From Chlamydiales bacterium (GTDB taxonomy: Bacteria > Chlamydiota > Chlamydiia > Chlamydiales > VFKH01), in contig JARLHF010000039.1 in the NCBI GenBank assembly GCA_031292375.1, positions 1-32,460 on the forward strand: 32,460 nucleotides of DNA, in the 5' to 3' direction. Every line of letters starts with the position of its first letter. The first letter of the stretch is position 1. Shown in pieces: positions 1 through 7,729 of the stretch. The translations under genes and the position numbers were made by a program. The notes below the pieces were generated by a model. That model was not told the DNA's origin. It worked only from the letters and a program-made list of their open reading frames with translations, and searched no databases.

Positions 1-60
1 AATTTTGGCAATAAACAAGTAAAAAACGGTGTAGAACGCATCATAAATGATAAATTATAA
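1..60 (+). CDS. GxxExxY family protein, C-terminal end (partial)
   Basis: An open frame enters from the left edge and stops at TAA 58-60. Its 19 residues (NFGNKQVKNGVERIINDKL) match the usual C-terminus of GxxExxY proteins, which end with a pattern like LLINF..K.LK.GI.R.V. The function of this small, widespread family is unknown; it resembles nuclease folds. The start lies outside the window. Immediately downstream is a run of CTCCGTGT-type units, the mirror image of the ACACGGAG units at the start of the GxxExxY gene at 32114. Identification rests on a short fragment. Confidence 0.6.
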   Translation, partial: NFGNKQVKNGVERIINDKL

Positions 61-62
61 GT

Positions 63-138
63 CTCCGTGTCTCCGCGTCTCCGTGTTTTAACTATTCAAG
101 TTATTGATTAGCAGATAGTTGAAAATCGAGCTGGCGTT
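63..138. repeat. Right-hand flank repeats of a GxxExxY unit
   Basis: Two repeat blocks follow the GxxExxY stop codon. The first (63-89) is a triplet of CTCCGYGT units. The second (116-138) contains AAAATCGAGCTGGCGTT. Both reappear in inverted orientation at the right edge (32135-32163 and 32015-32037), upstream of a GxxExxY gene on the same strand. The 23-bp block matches at 21 of 23 positions after reverse complementing. I infer that these are the terminal repeats of a multi-copy unit carrying a GxxExxY gene. Confidence 0.6.
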
Positions 139-256
139 AAATTATTATAAATTTGTTATATTGAACTCAAGAAAAGTGCTTAGCAGGAACTGCTAAGGCA
201 AGAGAGAAGACCATGACATCTTGCATTGTTCATCATATGGGCTGCAATAGGGAACA

Positions 257-292
257 TATACACAAACAAGTTTAAAAATTGACTTGTGTATA
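257..292. repeat. Extragenic palindrome, TATACACAA family, copy 1
   Basis: The left arm TATACACAAACAAG and right arm ACTTGTGTATA form a hairpin of about 9-11 bp upstream of birA. Related copies lie at 11915-11949, 22233-22251 (half) and 31948-31984. There is no U-tract after the stem, so a simple intrinsic terminator is not indicated. Confidence 0.6.
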
Positions 293-370
293 AAATACAA
301 TTGTTTTTTATAGTTTTTAATAGGGGCAGTTGTAGCAAATAAATGTTAAGCTATTATAAACTTGCCTAGT

Positions 371-934
371 ATGCACAAACAGATTCTTCAAAGCAAAAAA
401 ATGATAACTAACATAACCAAATATCACTTTCAAAGCATTTCCTCAACCAATGACTGGGCGAAAGAAAATATTCATCTTTTTAATAACAAAGAACTTACAC
501 TTGTTACTGCCGACATGCAGACGGCCGGAAGAGGACAATTTGGAAGACGGTGGCACTCTCCTGCCAAAAAAAATATTTATGCAAGCATTGTATTTTTTTT
601 AGAACAAGATAGGCTCGATACATCCCTCCTTGTACAGCTTCTTGCAAAAACTGTACAAAGCGTATTACAGGAAAATCAATTAGAGACCCAAATTAAGTGG
701 CCTAATGATCTACTTCTTGGAGGCAAAAAACTTGCAGGGATTTTAATAGAAACAAGCTACATACAAGACCTTACATGTGTTATTATGGGGATTGGTATCA
801 ATGTAAATATGCCCAAAAAAGACCTTGAAAATGTAAGTCAACTGGCCACATCTCTTTTTATTGAAACAAACATGCGTTGGGATTGCAATGCATTAATGGA
901 CAGAATCCTTCAAGCTCTTATGCTTCAATTGTAA
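371..934 (+). CDS. birA: Biotin--[acetyl-CoA-carboxylase] ligase (BirA, catalytic domain only)
   Basis: This enzyme attaches biotin to the biotin carboxyl carrier protein of acetyl-CoA carboxylase, using ATP via biotinyl-AMP. The catalytic-domain motifs are visible: an S-STND region near the N-terminus, the biotin/ATP loop GRGQFGRRWHSP, KWPNDLLL, GILIET and GIGINVN. There is no N-terminal helix-turn-helix, so this is a non-repressor ligase, as in chlamydiae. The length (about 180-190 residues) suits a minimal ligase. The start is uncertain: TTG 362, ATG 371 and ATG 401 are in frame and none has a good Shine-Dalgarno; ATG 401 leaves a sufficient N-terminus. The 3' end overlaps the convergent nifU by 17 bp. 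Confidence 0.9.
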   Translation: MHKQILQSKKMITNITKYHFQSISSTNDWAKENIHLFNNKELTLVTADMQTAGRGQFGRRWHSPAKKNIYASIVFFLEQDRLDTSLLVQLLAKTVQSVLQENQLETQIKWPNDLLLGGKKLAGILIETSYIQDLTCVIMGIGINVNMPKKDLENVSQLATSLFIETNMRWDCNALMDRILQALMLQL

Positions 935-1697
935 AATCTGGAACGACTGTTAAGTCAGGATGCACTTTTGCTTGAATGATTTGTTGAATATAGGAAAGAG
1001 TTGCTCCTGTCGAAGAAAAGCAAGAAGTACAGCTTCCTTTATAAGAGATAATCACTTCACGATCATGTATTAAATTAATGACATCAATGCCTCCGCCATC
1101 CAGTTCAATATAAGGCCTTACATCATTAGCAATCACTTGCTCTATCACTGAAATTTTTTGTTCTCGGCTCAATGCATCGAAGCCAGGATATCCACCCTCT
1201 ACAACTTCAATATCATGTGGAACAGGTGATACATAAGCTGCTGGCAATACAATATCGCTGCATTTTTCTACTGCCTCATCAATTGCATCTACAACTAAAT
1301 TGAGAATACCTGCAACCTCTTCTGGAAAAGCAATAACATCTGGCTTATCTCTTAAATGCTTGTCAATGAGATCTGCACCAATACGTCTTGCTTGATCATA
1401 ATATTTATGAATTAATAGCTCCACAGCGCCTTCTGCAGCAGCAATCAAAGCAGAGTGCCCATAAGCTTGAAATTTAGCATCGACAATCATCCCATCTTCT
1501 GGGTCCACAAGCAAGCTAATTAACACCTTATCTCCATCAATCATAGAGCTTTGAACACCATCTACAACCCTCATCTGTCGAGCAACACCCTCTTCTTCTG
1601 TAAACCTACCAACAGAGCGCGCATACTCAACTTTTAAAGCTACCTTCTTACTATAACGTATCCAGGGAAAAGATTTTATTAAATCAGACTTGCTCAT
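918..1697 (-). CDS. nifU: NifU-like Fe-S scaffold with degenerate IscU domain
   Basis: This is a two-part Fe-S scaffold. The N-terminal half (about residues 20-140) resembles IscU/NifU_N through DAKFQAYGHSALIAAAEG, but the cluster-ligand Cys of the usual GCGSAIA loop is absent and only one Cys (EKCSDI) remains in that half. The C-terminal Nfu domain keeps DGGGIDVI and the CxxC motif SCTSCFSSTGATL, which carries bridging clusters. ATG 1697 has AAAGGA six bases upstream and overlaps the nifS stop as ATGA, showing translational coupling in gpmA-nifS-nifU. I infer that the Nfu domain works while the IscU domain is structural or lost. The alternative, that other residues replace the Cys ligands, cannot be excluded. 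Confidence 0.85.
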   Translation of the reverse strand: MSKSDLIKSFPWIRYSKKVALKVEYARSVGRFTEEEGVARQMRVVDGVQSSMIDGDKVLISLLVDPEDGMIVDAKFQAYGHSALIAAAEGAVELLIHKYYDQARRIGADLIDKHLRDKPDVIAFPEEVAGILNLVVDAIDEAVEKCSDIVLPAAYVSPVPHDIEVVEGGYPGFDALSREQKISVIEQVIANDVRPYIELDGGGIDVINLIHDREVIISYKGSCTSCFSSTGATLSYIQQIIQAKVHPDLTVVPDFTIEA

Positions 1698-2851
1698 ATT
1701 AATCCTTTCGATATAGATCGCAAATATTTTACGCTCTCTACAATTGCATCTACTGCAAGATCTATTTCCTCTTCTGTTGTATCTCTAGATAAGCTAAAGC
1801 TAATAGTGCTATTGGCAAGAAAATCTTCTATGCCGCATACCTTTAACACCTGCGCAATATTTTGAAAATTTCCACCGCCAATCGTCGCGTAGACACTCTT
1901 TTTACTCAATAAATAAAGAAGGGACTCATTAAACACACCTGGAAAGGCTACTGCTGTACAGTTGGGAAGGCGAGCTTGCTCTTGAAAGAAAACTTTACTC
2001 TCTGGAACTTCTTCTAAAATCCTATCTTCAAATCGGTCTCTAAGCCGTGCAATCTCTGTGCACATAAGATCTCGATGATCTAAAAGCTCTTTTGCAGCGA
2101 TACCAAAACCCACAAGTCCTGCAACATTGACACTACCTGCACGCTTGCCTGCTTGCTCTTGAGCGCCTACAATCAAAGGACTTAAGCGAGCCGATGCACG
2201 TATATATAGAGCTCCACACCCCCTTGGGGCATGAAGAGAGTCTCCATTGAAAGAAATAAAATCTGCACCAACCTCCTCCAAATCAAAAAACAATTTTCCA
2301 AGCACATGTGTAACATCTAAATGTAATAAAATGCCTCTTTCTTTACAAAGAGCTGCAATATCCTCTACTGGCTGAATCACCCCTGTCAAGCCATTTGCAT
2401 AGGAAAGAGAGATAATCGATGTTCTTGGAGAAATCGCTTCTATCAGCTTTTGCTTTGTAACGCATCCAAAACTATCCACCTCACAAAGTTTTGCAGCAAC
2501 ACCATTCGATTCTAACCTATTCATTCCCATAATGATAGAGGCTTCATCGACAAGAGAAGTTATGTAATGGTTCTTTCCAGATCTTCTTGTAGAATCCAAA
2601 TAGGTAGATAAAAGCACATGGTTGATGGCCTCTGCGCCCGATGAGCAAAATAAAACCGTATCCTTATCTTTTGCTCCCAGTAATTCATAAAGGGATTGAT
2701 AGGCAAGCTCTACAGCACCCATTTGATCTCCTGCCAAGTTATAAGGAGATGAAAGAAGAGCAAAATGATCGCGCAGATAGGGTGTCATCTCTTTTACCAC
2801 CTGAAGAGAAGGCCTTGCTGCAGTATGATTGTCTAGGTAAACACGCTTCAT
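1694..2851 (-). CDS. nifS: NifS/IscS-like protein lacking catalytic Lys and Cys
   Basis: The protein has the overall pattern of class V aminotransferase cysteine desulfurases: YLDNHTAARPS near the N-terminus, CSSGAEAIN, the PLP-ring Asp in LHLDVTHVLGK, and PRGCGALYIR. The family normally has SxHKxxGPKGxGALY, where Lys forms the PLP Schiff base. Here the stretch reads FNGDSLHAPRGCGALY, with no Lys. The loop that should carry the persulfide Cys reads KSVYATIGGGN, with no Cys, and the usual His after the second strand is also changed (LVDEAS). The length (385 residues) is normal and the frame intact, so it is maintained. It is probably not an active desulfurase and may be a scaffold partner of the adjacent NifU. 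It overlaps both neighbours by 4 bp. Confidence 0.8.
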   Translation of the reverse strand: MKRVYLDNHTAARPSLQVVKEMTPYLRDHFALLSSPYNLAGDQMGAVELAYQSLYELLGAKDKDTVLFCSSGAEAINHVLLSTYLDSTRRSGKNHYITSLVDEASIIMGMNRLESNGVAAKLCEVDSFGCVTKQKLIEAISPRTSIISLSYANGLTGVIQPVEDIAALCKERGILLHLDVTHVLGKLFFDLEEVGADFISFNGDSLHAPRGCGALYIRASARLSPLIVGAQEQAGKRAGSVNVAGLVGFGIAAKELLDHRDLMCTEIARLRDRFEDRILEEVPESKVFFQEQARLPNCTAVAFPGVFNESLLYLLSKKSVYATIGGGNFQNIAQVLKVCGIEDFLANSTISFSLSRDTTEEEIDLAVDAIVESVKYLRSISKGLI

Positions 2852-3525
2852 AGGGATTTGCGCACAAATGTATTTCGATCATAATCGTAAATTGTCGGAA
2901 TGCCCGTTGCAAGCTCCAAATGCAGCACTTCATCCTCAGTCAAATTTTCCAAAAACATGATGATGGATCTAAGAGAATTGCCATGAGCTACAACAAAGAC
3001 ATTTTTGCCAGATTTAAGCTCTGGAAAGATCTTCTCTTGAAAATAAGGAATAGAGCGCTCAGCTGTCATTTTTAAGCTCTCTCCCTTAGGGGGTGGAACA
3101 TCATAACTCCTTCGCCACAACTTAACTTGCTCCTCTCCAAATTTTTTAATCGTTTCAGCTTTATTTAACCCTTGAAGTCCACCATACATGCGCTCATTGA
3201 GCTGCCACGCTTGAAAGACGGGAATTACTTCAGAAGAATCTCCTTCAAAAGAGCTCCAACCAGGCATTTTTTCCTCTTCAAGAGAATGCATCAACACAGG
3301 TGTTTTTCCAGGAGAGTGCCTGCTCATTGCAATCATCGCAGTCATAGACGCGCGAATTAATGCAGAAACAAAAATAACATCTATATGAATATTTTTAATT
3401 AGATTACCAGCAGCAATTGCCTCATCAATCCCCTTAGCACTGAGAGGAATATCCACACACCCAGTAAAACGGTTAGACAGATTCCATAGCGATTGCCCGT
3501 GACGCAAAAGAATTAATTTACTCAA
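2848..3525 (-). CDS. gpmA: 2,3-bisphosphoglycerate-dependent phosphoglycerate mutase
   Basis: This glycolytic enzyme interconverts 3- and 2-phosphoglycerate. The sequence begins with the phospho-His motif LLRHGQSLWN, followed by RFTGCVDIPLS, then ERMYGGLQGLNKAET, and the second active-site His in VVAHGNSLRS. Its 225 residues match the compact chlamydial form. The start codon is TTG 3525. It heads the minus-strand gpmA-nifS-nifU operon (ATGA overlap with nifS). A 77-bp intergenic gap separates it from the divergent rsuA, so promoters for both directions must lie there. Confidence 0.93.
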   Translation of the reverse strand: MSKLILLRHGQSLWNLSNRFTGCVDIPLSAKGIDEAIAAGNLIKNIHIDVIFVSALIRASMTAMIAMSRHSPGKTPVLMHSLEEEKMPGWSSFEGDSSEVIPVFQAWQLNERMYGGLQGLNKAETIKKFGEEQVKLWRRSYDVPPPKGESLKMTAERSIPYFQEKIFPELKSGKNVFVVAHGNSLRSIIMFLENLTEDEVLHLELATGIPTIYDYDRNTFVRKSL

Positions 3526-3602
3526 ACGTATGCCGCCTTGATTTTCAATTTTCTTTCGTTTATAATACTTATCTTATCTATTCTTAAAAAGAGATATTCA
3601 AC

Positions 3603-4304
3603 GTGATTACTACTAATCGATTAAGTAAAGTTTTAGCAGCAGCAGGTGTTGCATCAAGAAGAGCGTGCGAAGAGCTCATTTTTGAGGGACATGTTCAAGT
3701 CAACAACAAGATTGTTTTGCTTCCGCAAACACTAGTTTCTCTTGAGAAGGACAACATCCTGGTTGCAGGCAAGCCCATCAAAAGAGTCGAATCAAAAGTT
3801 TACTATATCGTAAACAAGCCGCCTGGTTATTTGTGTACCAACAAAGCAGGATCTGGGAAAATCATCCTAGACCTATTTCCAGATGCCGACAAACGCCTTT
3901 TTACTGTAGGCAGATTAGATAAAGAGACAGGTGGCCTCATTATTGTAACAAATGATGGACACTTTTCCCAAGAGGTCATCCACCCCTCTTCCAACATCCA
4001 AAAAGAATATGTCGCAAAGACTCACCAAGAAATCACAGACGAACATTTAAAAATTATTAGCCATGGAAGCTATATTGAGGGTACTTTTGTAAAACCTGTA
4101 AAGGTATCCAAAGTGCGCAAAGGCACTCTAAAAATTACAATCACTGAAGGGAAAAAGAGAGAAGTAAGGATTTTAGCAGAACATGCAGGCCTTACTCTTT
4201 GGTCCCTTACACGTATCCGTATAGGCTCTCTCAAGCTAGGATTGCTACCAGTAGGTGGCATAAGAGCCATGACAGAGCGCGACAAGGAACTTATTTTCGA
4301 ATGA
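3603..4304 (+). CDS. RsuA/RluB-family rRNA pseudouridine synthase
   Basis: This is a pseudouridine synthase of the RsuA/RluB/RluE/RluF group acting on ribosomal RNA. An N-terminal S4 RNA-binding domain (RLSKVLAAAGVASRRACEEL, about residues 6-55) precedes the catalytic domain. The catalytic Asp sits in GRLDKETGGLIIVTNDG (about residue 101). EGKKREVRILAEHAGL near the C-terminus is also typical. The start is GTG 3603. The stop overlaps the next start as ATGA, so the methyltransferase gene is translationally coupled to it. The exact target base cannot be read from sequence; the C. trachomatis counterpart is usually labelled yjbC. Confidence 0.88.
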   Translation: MITTNRLSKVLAAAGVASRRACEELIFEGHVQVNNKIVLLPQTLVSLEKDNILVAGKPIKRVESKVYYIVNKPPGYLCTNKAGSGKIILDLFPDADKRLFTVGRLDKETGGLIIVTNDGHFSQEVIHPSSNIQKEYVAKTHQEITDEHLKIISHGSYIEGTFVKPVKVSKVRKGTLKITITEGKKREVRILAEHAGLTLWSLTRIRIGSLKLGLLPVGGIRAMTERDKELIFE

Positions 4305-5449
4305 AAAGAAGACTTATAAAACCCGACTTTAAAACGATTATACCTATTCTCATAGGGATATGGAGACGCTATCTTAAAGTCCAAGGGGGAGGTCCTGAGG
4401 ACAGGCTTCACACAAGAGAATTCAGGTCTGTGGTAGACTGCATAGAAAAATTACAAAAGTTGTTTGAAAACACGTCACCAAACCTTTCAAAAGACTATTT
4501 TGAAGATAAAAATTTACTCTCGGCATATCTTCTTTACTACTGGACCATTCACTATGCAGAAGGCATGTCTCTTCTATCAGAACTTCCAAGCACACCTATG
4601 CGCGTACTTGATCTTGCCTCTGGTCCTGGTGCTTTTGGCTTTGCAGCCCTTTGCCATGGATCTTGCGATGTAACTCTTTTAGACCGCAATGTCGACAGCT
4701 TAAAACTGGGTGCAGAAATTGCCGGTAGATCGGGTATGACGCTTACTACAAGGCACTGGAATCAAAAAAATGAGAGTATGCCTATCAGTGGAAAATATGA
4801 TCTCATTATCTTAGGTCATGCTTTAAATGAGCTTTTTCCTAACACATTAAAAAATTATATTGAAAAACAAAATACATTCATTACATCTCTTTTTGAGCAC
4901 CTAAATCCTAATGGCTATCTTCTTCTTGTAGAAAGCTCCTGGCCCTCTGATAATAAACGTATTTTAAATATCAGAAATTTTCTTGTTGAAAACCATTTTG
5001 CTATACAAGCACCTTGCGTATACAAAGGATCTTGCCCAGCTCTCCTTACAAACGCTCCTTGCTATGCGCAAAGAACTTTTGAAAAACCTCTTCTTGTAAG
5101 CGAAATACAAAGATCTGCAAAAATCAATCTCAATTCCCTTAAAATGAGTTATTTAATCGTAAAAGCAGAAAAAAATGCATGGCCAAAACTTGATGAGCCC
5201 CTCTATAGGGTCATTTCTCCTCCCGTACAAACACGCTTTGGCAAACGCTTTTATCTATGCGGAACAGATGGGCACAAAGCGCTCTCTTCAAAGTTAGAAG
5301 AACATTCGAAAGAAAACTTGGCCTTTGAATTCTTACAAAGAGGAGACCTCATCAAAGTCTGCAATGCTACAATTAATAAAGACTCTCTGAGTGTTGTACA
5401 AGATACAGAAGTTAGTGTCTATGCTTCGTGCGGCAAACCCGTCTGCTGA
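4301..5449 (+). CDS. Rsm22-like SAM-dependent methyltransferase
   Basis: The Rossmann methyltransferase fold is marked by the SAM loop VLDLASGPGAFGFAAL (about residue 105) and the acidic LLDRNVDSLKL that follows. The Cys-rich segment APCVYKGSCPALLTNAPC followed by YAQR matches the APCPH..CP...WCHF.QR region of Rsm22-family proteins, implicated in ribosome small-subunit assembly and thought to bind an Fe-S cluster. The start is ATG 4301, overlapping the rsuA stop; an in-frame GTG 4199 lies inside rsuA and is not the start. The 382-residue product overlaps the convergent MFS gene by 31 bp. Pairing with an rRNA pseudouridine synthase fits a ribosome-maturation role. Confidence 0.75.
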   Translation: MKRRLIKPDFKTIIPILIGIWRRYLKVQGGGPEDRLHTREFRSVVDCIEKLQKLFENTSPNLSKDYFEDKNLLSAYLLYYWTIHYAEGMSLLSELPSTPMRVLDLASGPGAFGFAALCHGSCDVTLLDRNVDSLKLGAEIAGRSGMTLTTRHWNQKNESMPISGKYDLIILGHALNELFPNTLKNYIEKQNTFITSLFEHLNPNGYLLLVESSWPSDNKRILNIRNFLVENHFAIQAPCVYKGSCPALLTNAPCYAQRTFEKPLLVSEIQRSAKINLNSLKMSYLIVKAEKNAWPKLDEPLYRVISPPVQTRFGKRFYLCGTDGHKALSSKLEEHSKENLAFEFLQRGDLIKVCNATINKDSLSVVQDTEVSVYASCGKPVC

Positions 5450-6612
5450 ATTTTTTCTTTTGCTGGCAAGAAAAAAGCTAACACTGAAGAGATCGGCAAA
5501 AACAATCCAATTACCATAAGCGCCTTAGCAGGAGCTGCCTCCACAAAAACTTTCGTCAAAAGACCACCACCTCCAGCACCTATGACATGAGCTACACACC
5601 ATACACATCCCATCAAAAGAGCGCTTACAGAACTTGCATGGGTGGGCAAAAGCCTATTGCCAAACGCAACTCCTATAGGATTGTAAACTCCCATGCAAGC
5701 GCCAAACCCAAGCAAAAATAGAGGAACGAGCCAAGGCACTGTAACACCTTGAAAGAGAAAAACATAGAATAAAACACTCGTCGAACAAATGGATGCAAGT
5801 AACACAGATCTTTGACCAAATCGGTCCGATAAAATACCTGCAGGAACCATCATAAGGCCAGCTCCTATCACATAACAACAATGCCCCCCTCCATAACAGA
5901 TCCAATCTGTATGATCTTGCAAAAGTAAAACATCTGGCAAGAAAAACAAGAATGAATAGGAGACAATTTGTTGGGCAAGTTGAGAAAAATAGAGAATTGT
6001 TAAATCTTTTTTTCTCAAAGAAAATGGTTCAAAAAATCGCTTAAAACTAAAGTTATTTTGGTGAATCCGCTCCGACTGAGCACCTATCATCTTCTGTGAA
6101 AAAAGAAGAGCAAGAAACACAAAGCATATAAGTAAGCAAGAGTACGCAGGATCAGCCCTATAAAGAAAGGCAAAAAGAAGCTGCGTAATGGCAAGACCCA
6201 AATATCCACCTGATGCAAAAAGAGTCATTGTAAATCCCTTTCTTCCAGGAATAAGCGTCTGTGCTATACCAGCGCCTGCAGGATGAAACAGACCAGAACC
6301 AAAATATGTTAAAAGAACAAGAAGAGAAAGTATGGCATAATTTTGAGTGAGCGCTAGAAAAGTAGAGCTCATCACAAGAAAAATACCCAACATAAAGAGT
6401 TTTTTTCTATGACCCTTATCACTTAAAAAGCCAAAAAAAAGCTGCGATCCATCCCCGATGAGACCAGATACGCCAATAATTAGACCAGCTTTAGCTAAAT
6501 CAAGACCTGCAAGTGTTTTATAAGCAGGCCAAATCCCAACGAGTAAATCGATAACAAAGTGACCAAACCACACTGTCCAAAGGACGCTTTTCCATGGCAT
6601 TGAAGGATTCAT
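5419..6612 (-). CDS. Major facilitator superfamily transporter, Fsr-like
   Basis: This 397-residue inner-membrane protein has about 12 hydrophobic segments and MFS signatures. GFLSDKGHRKK fits the loop 2-3 motif and GILSDRFGQRS is the equivalent in the second half, showing the internal duplication. GSGLFHPAGAGIA resembles the FHPxG motif of fosmidomycin-resistance (Fsr)-type transporters. The substrate is unknown. The gene is convergent with the Rsm22-like gene and divergent from the precursor cluster at 6769, with about 155 bp between the two starts. Start ATG 6612 (MNPSMPWK) is plausible and ATG 6600 is an alternative. Confidence 0.8.
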   Translation of the reverse strand: MNPSMPWKSVLWTVWFGHFVIDLLVGIWPAYKTLAGLDLAKAGLIIGVSGLIGDGSQLFFGFLSDKGHRKKLFMLGIFLVMSSTFLALTQNYAILSLLVLLTYFGSGLFHPAGAGIAQTLIPGRKGFTMTLFASGGYLGLAITQLLFAFLYRADPAYSCLLICFVFLALLFSQKMIGAQSERIHQNNFSFKRFFEPFSLRKKDLTILYFSQLAQQIVSYSFLFFLPDVLLLQDHTDWICYGGGHCCYVIGAGLMMVPAGILSDRFGQRSVLLASICSTSVLFYVFLFQGVTVPWLVPLFLLGFGACMGVYNPIGVAFGNRLLPTHASSVSALLMGCVWCVAHVIGAGGGGLLTKVFVEAAPAKALMVIGLFLPISSVLAFFLPAKEKIQQTGLPHEA

Positions 6613-6735
6613 CTTTTTCTATCTCTTTAGTAATAAGAGGGCTCTATTGTACACTACATTGCCATTTTCTTAATAACAAAATTCTTCAAATCATTTACTT
6701 CTTGCGAATAAACTCCAATTTTTCTATATGTGGAC

Positions 6736-6741
6736 TATAAT
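6736..6741 (+). promoter_or_regulatory. Possible -10 box upstream of the precursor cluster
   Basis: A perfect TATAAT lies 27 bases before ATG 6769. No good -35 box sits at the right distance; TTGCGA at 6702-6707 is too far (28 bp) for this box but would suit CTATAT at 6724-6729. It is placed here because the 155-bp gap must contain the promoter for the precursor genes. Confidence 0.25.
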
Positions 6742-6768
6742 TTTATTTTCACAACAAAGATTATCCTT

Positions 6769-7179
6769 ATGAAAAAAATGGACTTATGCAAGCTTGCTCT
6801 TCTTGGCCTTACTCTCGGCCTTACAACAAATGCAATCCAAGCCTCTGAAAACACCTCTAGCAATACAGTTTCTCACCAAGCACTGGCAAATGGAGGAGAT
6901 CATTACGTCTGCTCCTCTTACCAAAACTGCGGTAAATGTGGCGGAAGCTGTAACTTTAAAAATCCCAATACCCCAGGACTTACTCCTGAAGAGAAAAAGA
7001 AAGCTGAAGAGTTCCAAAAAGAGAACGAAAAAGAAAAGGGAAGCACACAAGAGACCCCTTCTGCCCCTGGAAAAGAAAAATGTGGAACATTTTGCGCATC
7101 TATTTCTGGAAATTCCGATTCTAGCAGCGATAATAGCTCTGCAATGAAAGTAAAAAGACAATCACTAAGAAACAACTAA
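6769..7179 (+). CDS. Secreted Cys-rich small protein, putative MNIO precursor 1
   Basis: The 136-residue protein begins MKKMDLCKLALLGLTLGLTT, a Sec-type signal peptide that probably ends near NAIQAS. The mature part has two Cys clusters: VCSSYQNCGKCGGSC and, after a charged Lys/Glu-rich spacer with a Pro-rich end, KCGTFC. That is six cysteines. The C-terminus is basic (KVKRQSLR), like the tails of the next genes. The start is ATG 6769; an in-frame GTG 6730 would give a poor N-terminus. It is the first of four tandem paralogs. I infer that it is exported and modified on Cys by the DUF692/DUF2063 pair downstream. It is the most divergent copy. An ordinary envelope protein is the alternative. 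Confidence 0.7.
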   Translation: MKKMDLCKLALLGLTLGLTTNAIQASENTSSNTVSHQALANGGDHYVCSSYQNCGKCGGSCNFKNPNTPGLTPEEKKKAEEFQKENEKEKGSTQETPSAPGKEKCGTFCASISGNSDSSSDNSSAMKVKRQSLRNN

Positions 7180-7204
7180 AAATCACTCTTAAAGGAGAGA
7201 ACTC

Positions 7205-7684
7205 ATGAAAAAACAAGACCTCGCAAAGCTTGCAATACTGGGAATGCTAGGAGTTGCAGCAACTGTAGGCGCGCAGCAACAGCAACAACAAGGCTCTAAA
7301 GATACAACTAACTACGATGGAAGCAAAGGCATTTGCACAGACCAAGTTAGCAACTACTCTAGCAGTGATCCTTCACAAGCTGGGAAAAAACCAGCCCAAG
7401 GACAACCTCCAGCTCAACCAACACAATCGTCTAAGCAATCAGAACAGACCTCTTCCAAAACATGGGGTGGCAGTAATCAGTCAGGTCTTGCACAATGCGG
7501 CAATCTTGCTGGTTGCAAAACTTGTGGTGGCCTAACAGGCTGCAAATCAGGTGATACTAGTAAATGTAGTGGCCTTGCGAACTGCAAGGGAAGTGATACT
7601 GATTGCGGTCCAGGAGGATGTGCTAGTGGTGATTACTCAGGAAGCAATAGCACTAAAATGCAATCAAAACGACAGCTTCGCTAG
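7205..7684 (+). CDS. Secreted Cys-rich small protein, putative MNIO precursor 2
   Basis: The signal peptide MKKQDLAKLAILGMLGVAAT with cleavage near VGA/QQ is almost identical to that of the next gene. The 159-residue product has a poly-Gln and Ser/Pro/Gln-rich linker, then a Gly/Cys-rich core (about residues 97-140) with CxxC and CxxxxC spacings: QCGNLAGCKTCGGLTGC, then KCSGLANCKGS, then DCGPGGC. Nine cysteines are present in total. The tail is KMQSKRQLR. A strong AAGGAGAG lies 6-7 bases before ATG 7205, and the gap from precursor 1 is 25 bp. KCSG resembles the KC-aromatic-G motifs modified by MNIOs in bufferin-type precursors, but the protein is not a DUF2282 member by eye. Proposed role: exported metal-binding modified peptide. 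Confidence 0.75.
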   Translation: MKKQDLAKLAILGMLGVAATVGAQQQQQQGSKDTTNYDGSKGICTDQVSNYSSSDPSQAGKKPAQGQPPAQPTQSSKQSEQTSSKTWGGSNQSGLAQCGNLAGCKTCGGLTGCKSGDTSKCSGLANCKGSDTDCGPGGCASGDYSGSNSTKMQSKRQLR

Positions 7685-7729
7685 TTTAACTTAAATTTTA
7701 CTAACTTTAAACGATAAAGGAAAAAACAA

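Larger units (their letters stand above)
61..370. other. Non-coding stretch with inverted repeats, upstream of birA
   Basis: No convincing gene is visible here. The stretch contains CTCCGTGT-type direct repeats (63-89) and a 23-bp segment (116-138) that is the inverted counterpart of 32015-32037. It also holds a 7-bp-stem hairpin CTTAGCA/TGCTAAG (179-197) and one copy of the TATACACAA palindrome family (257-292). A 20-codon ATG frame at 213-275 has no clear ribosome binding site and was not called. Confidence 0.6.

Noticed and set aside
213-275. 20-codon frame upstream of birA
   Set aside because: Too short, no good ribosome binding site, and it runs into the palindrome at 257.
4199-4300. 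GTG start for the Rsm22-like gene
   Set aside because: It lies within rsuA and the extra residues resemble nothing in the family; ATG 4301 overlaps the rsuA stop as ATGA.
6784-7175. Minus-strand open frames of 85-125 residues opposite precursor 1
   Set aside because: Cys/Phe/Leu-rich shadows of a Lys/Glu/Ser-rich gene; the plus frame has the signal peptide and shared tail.
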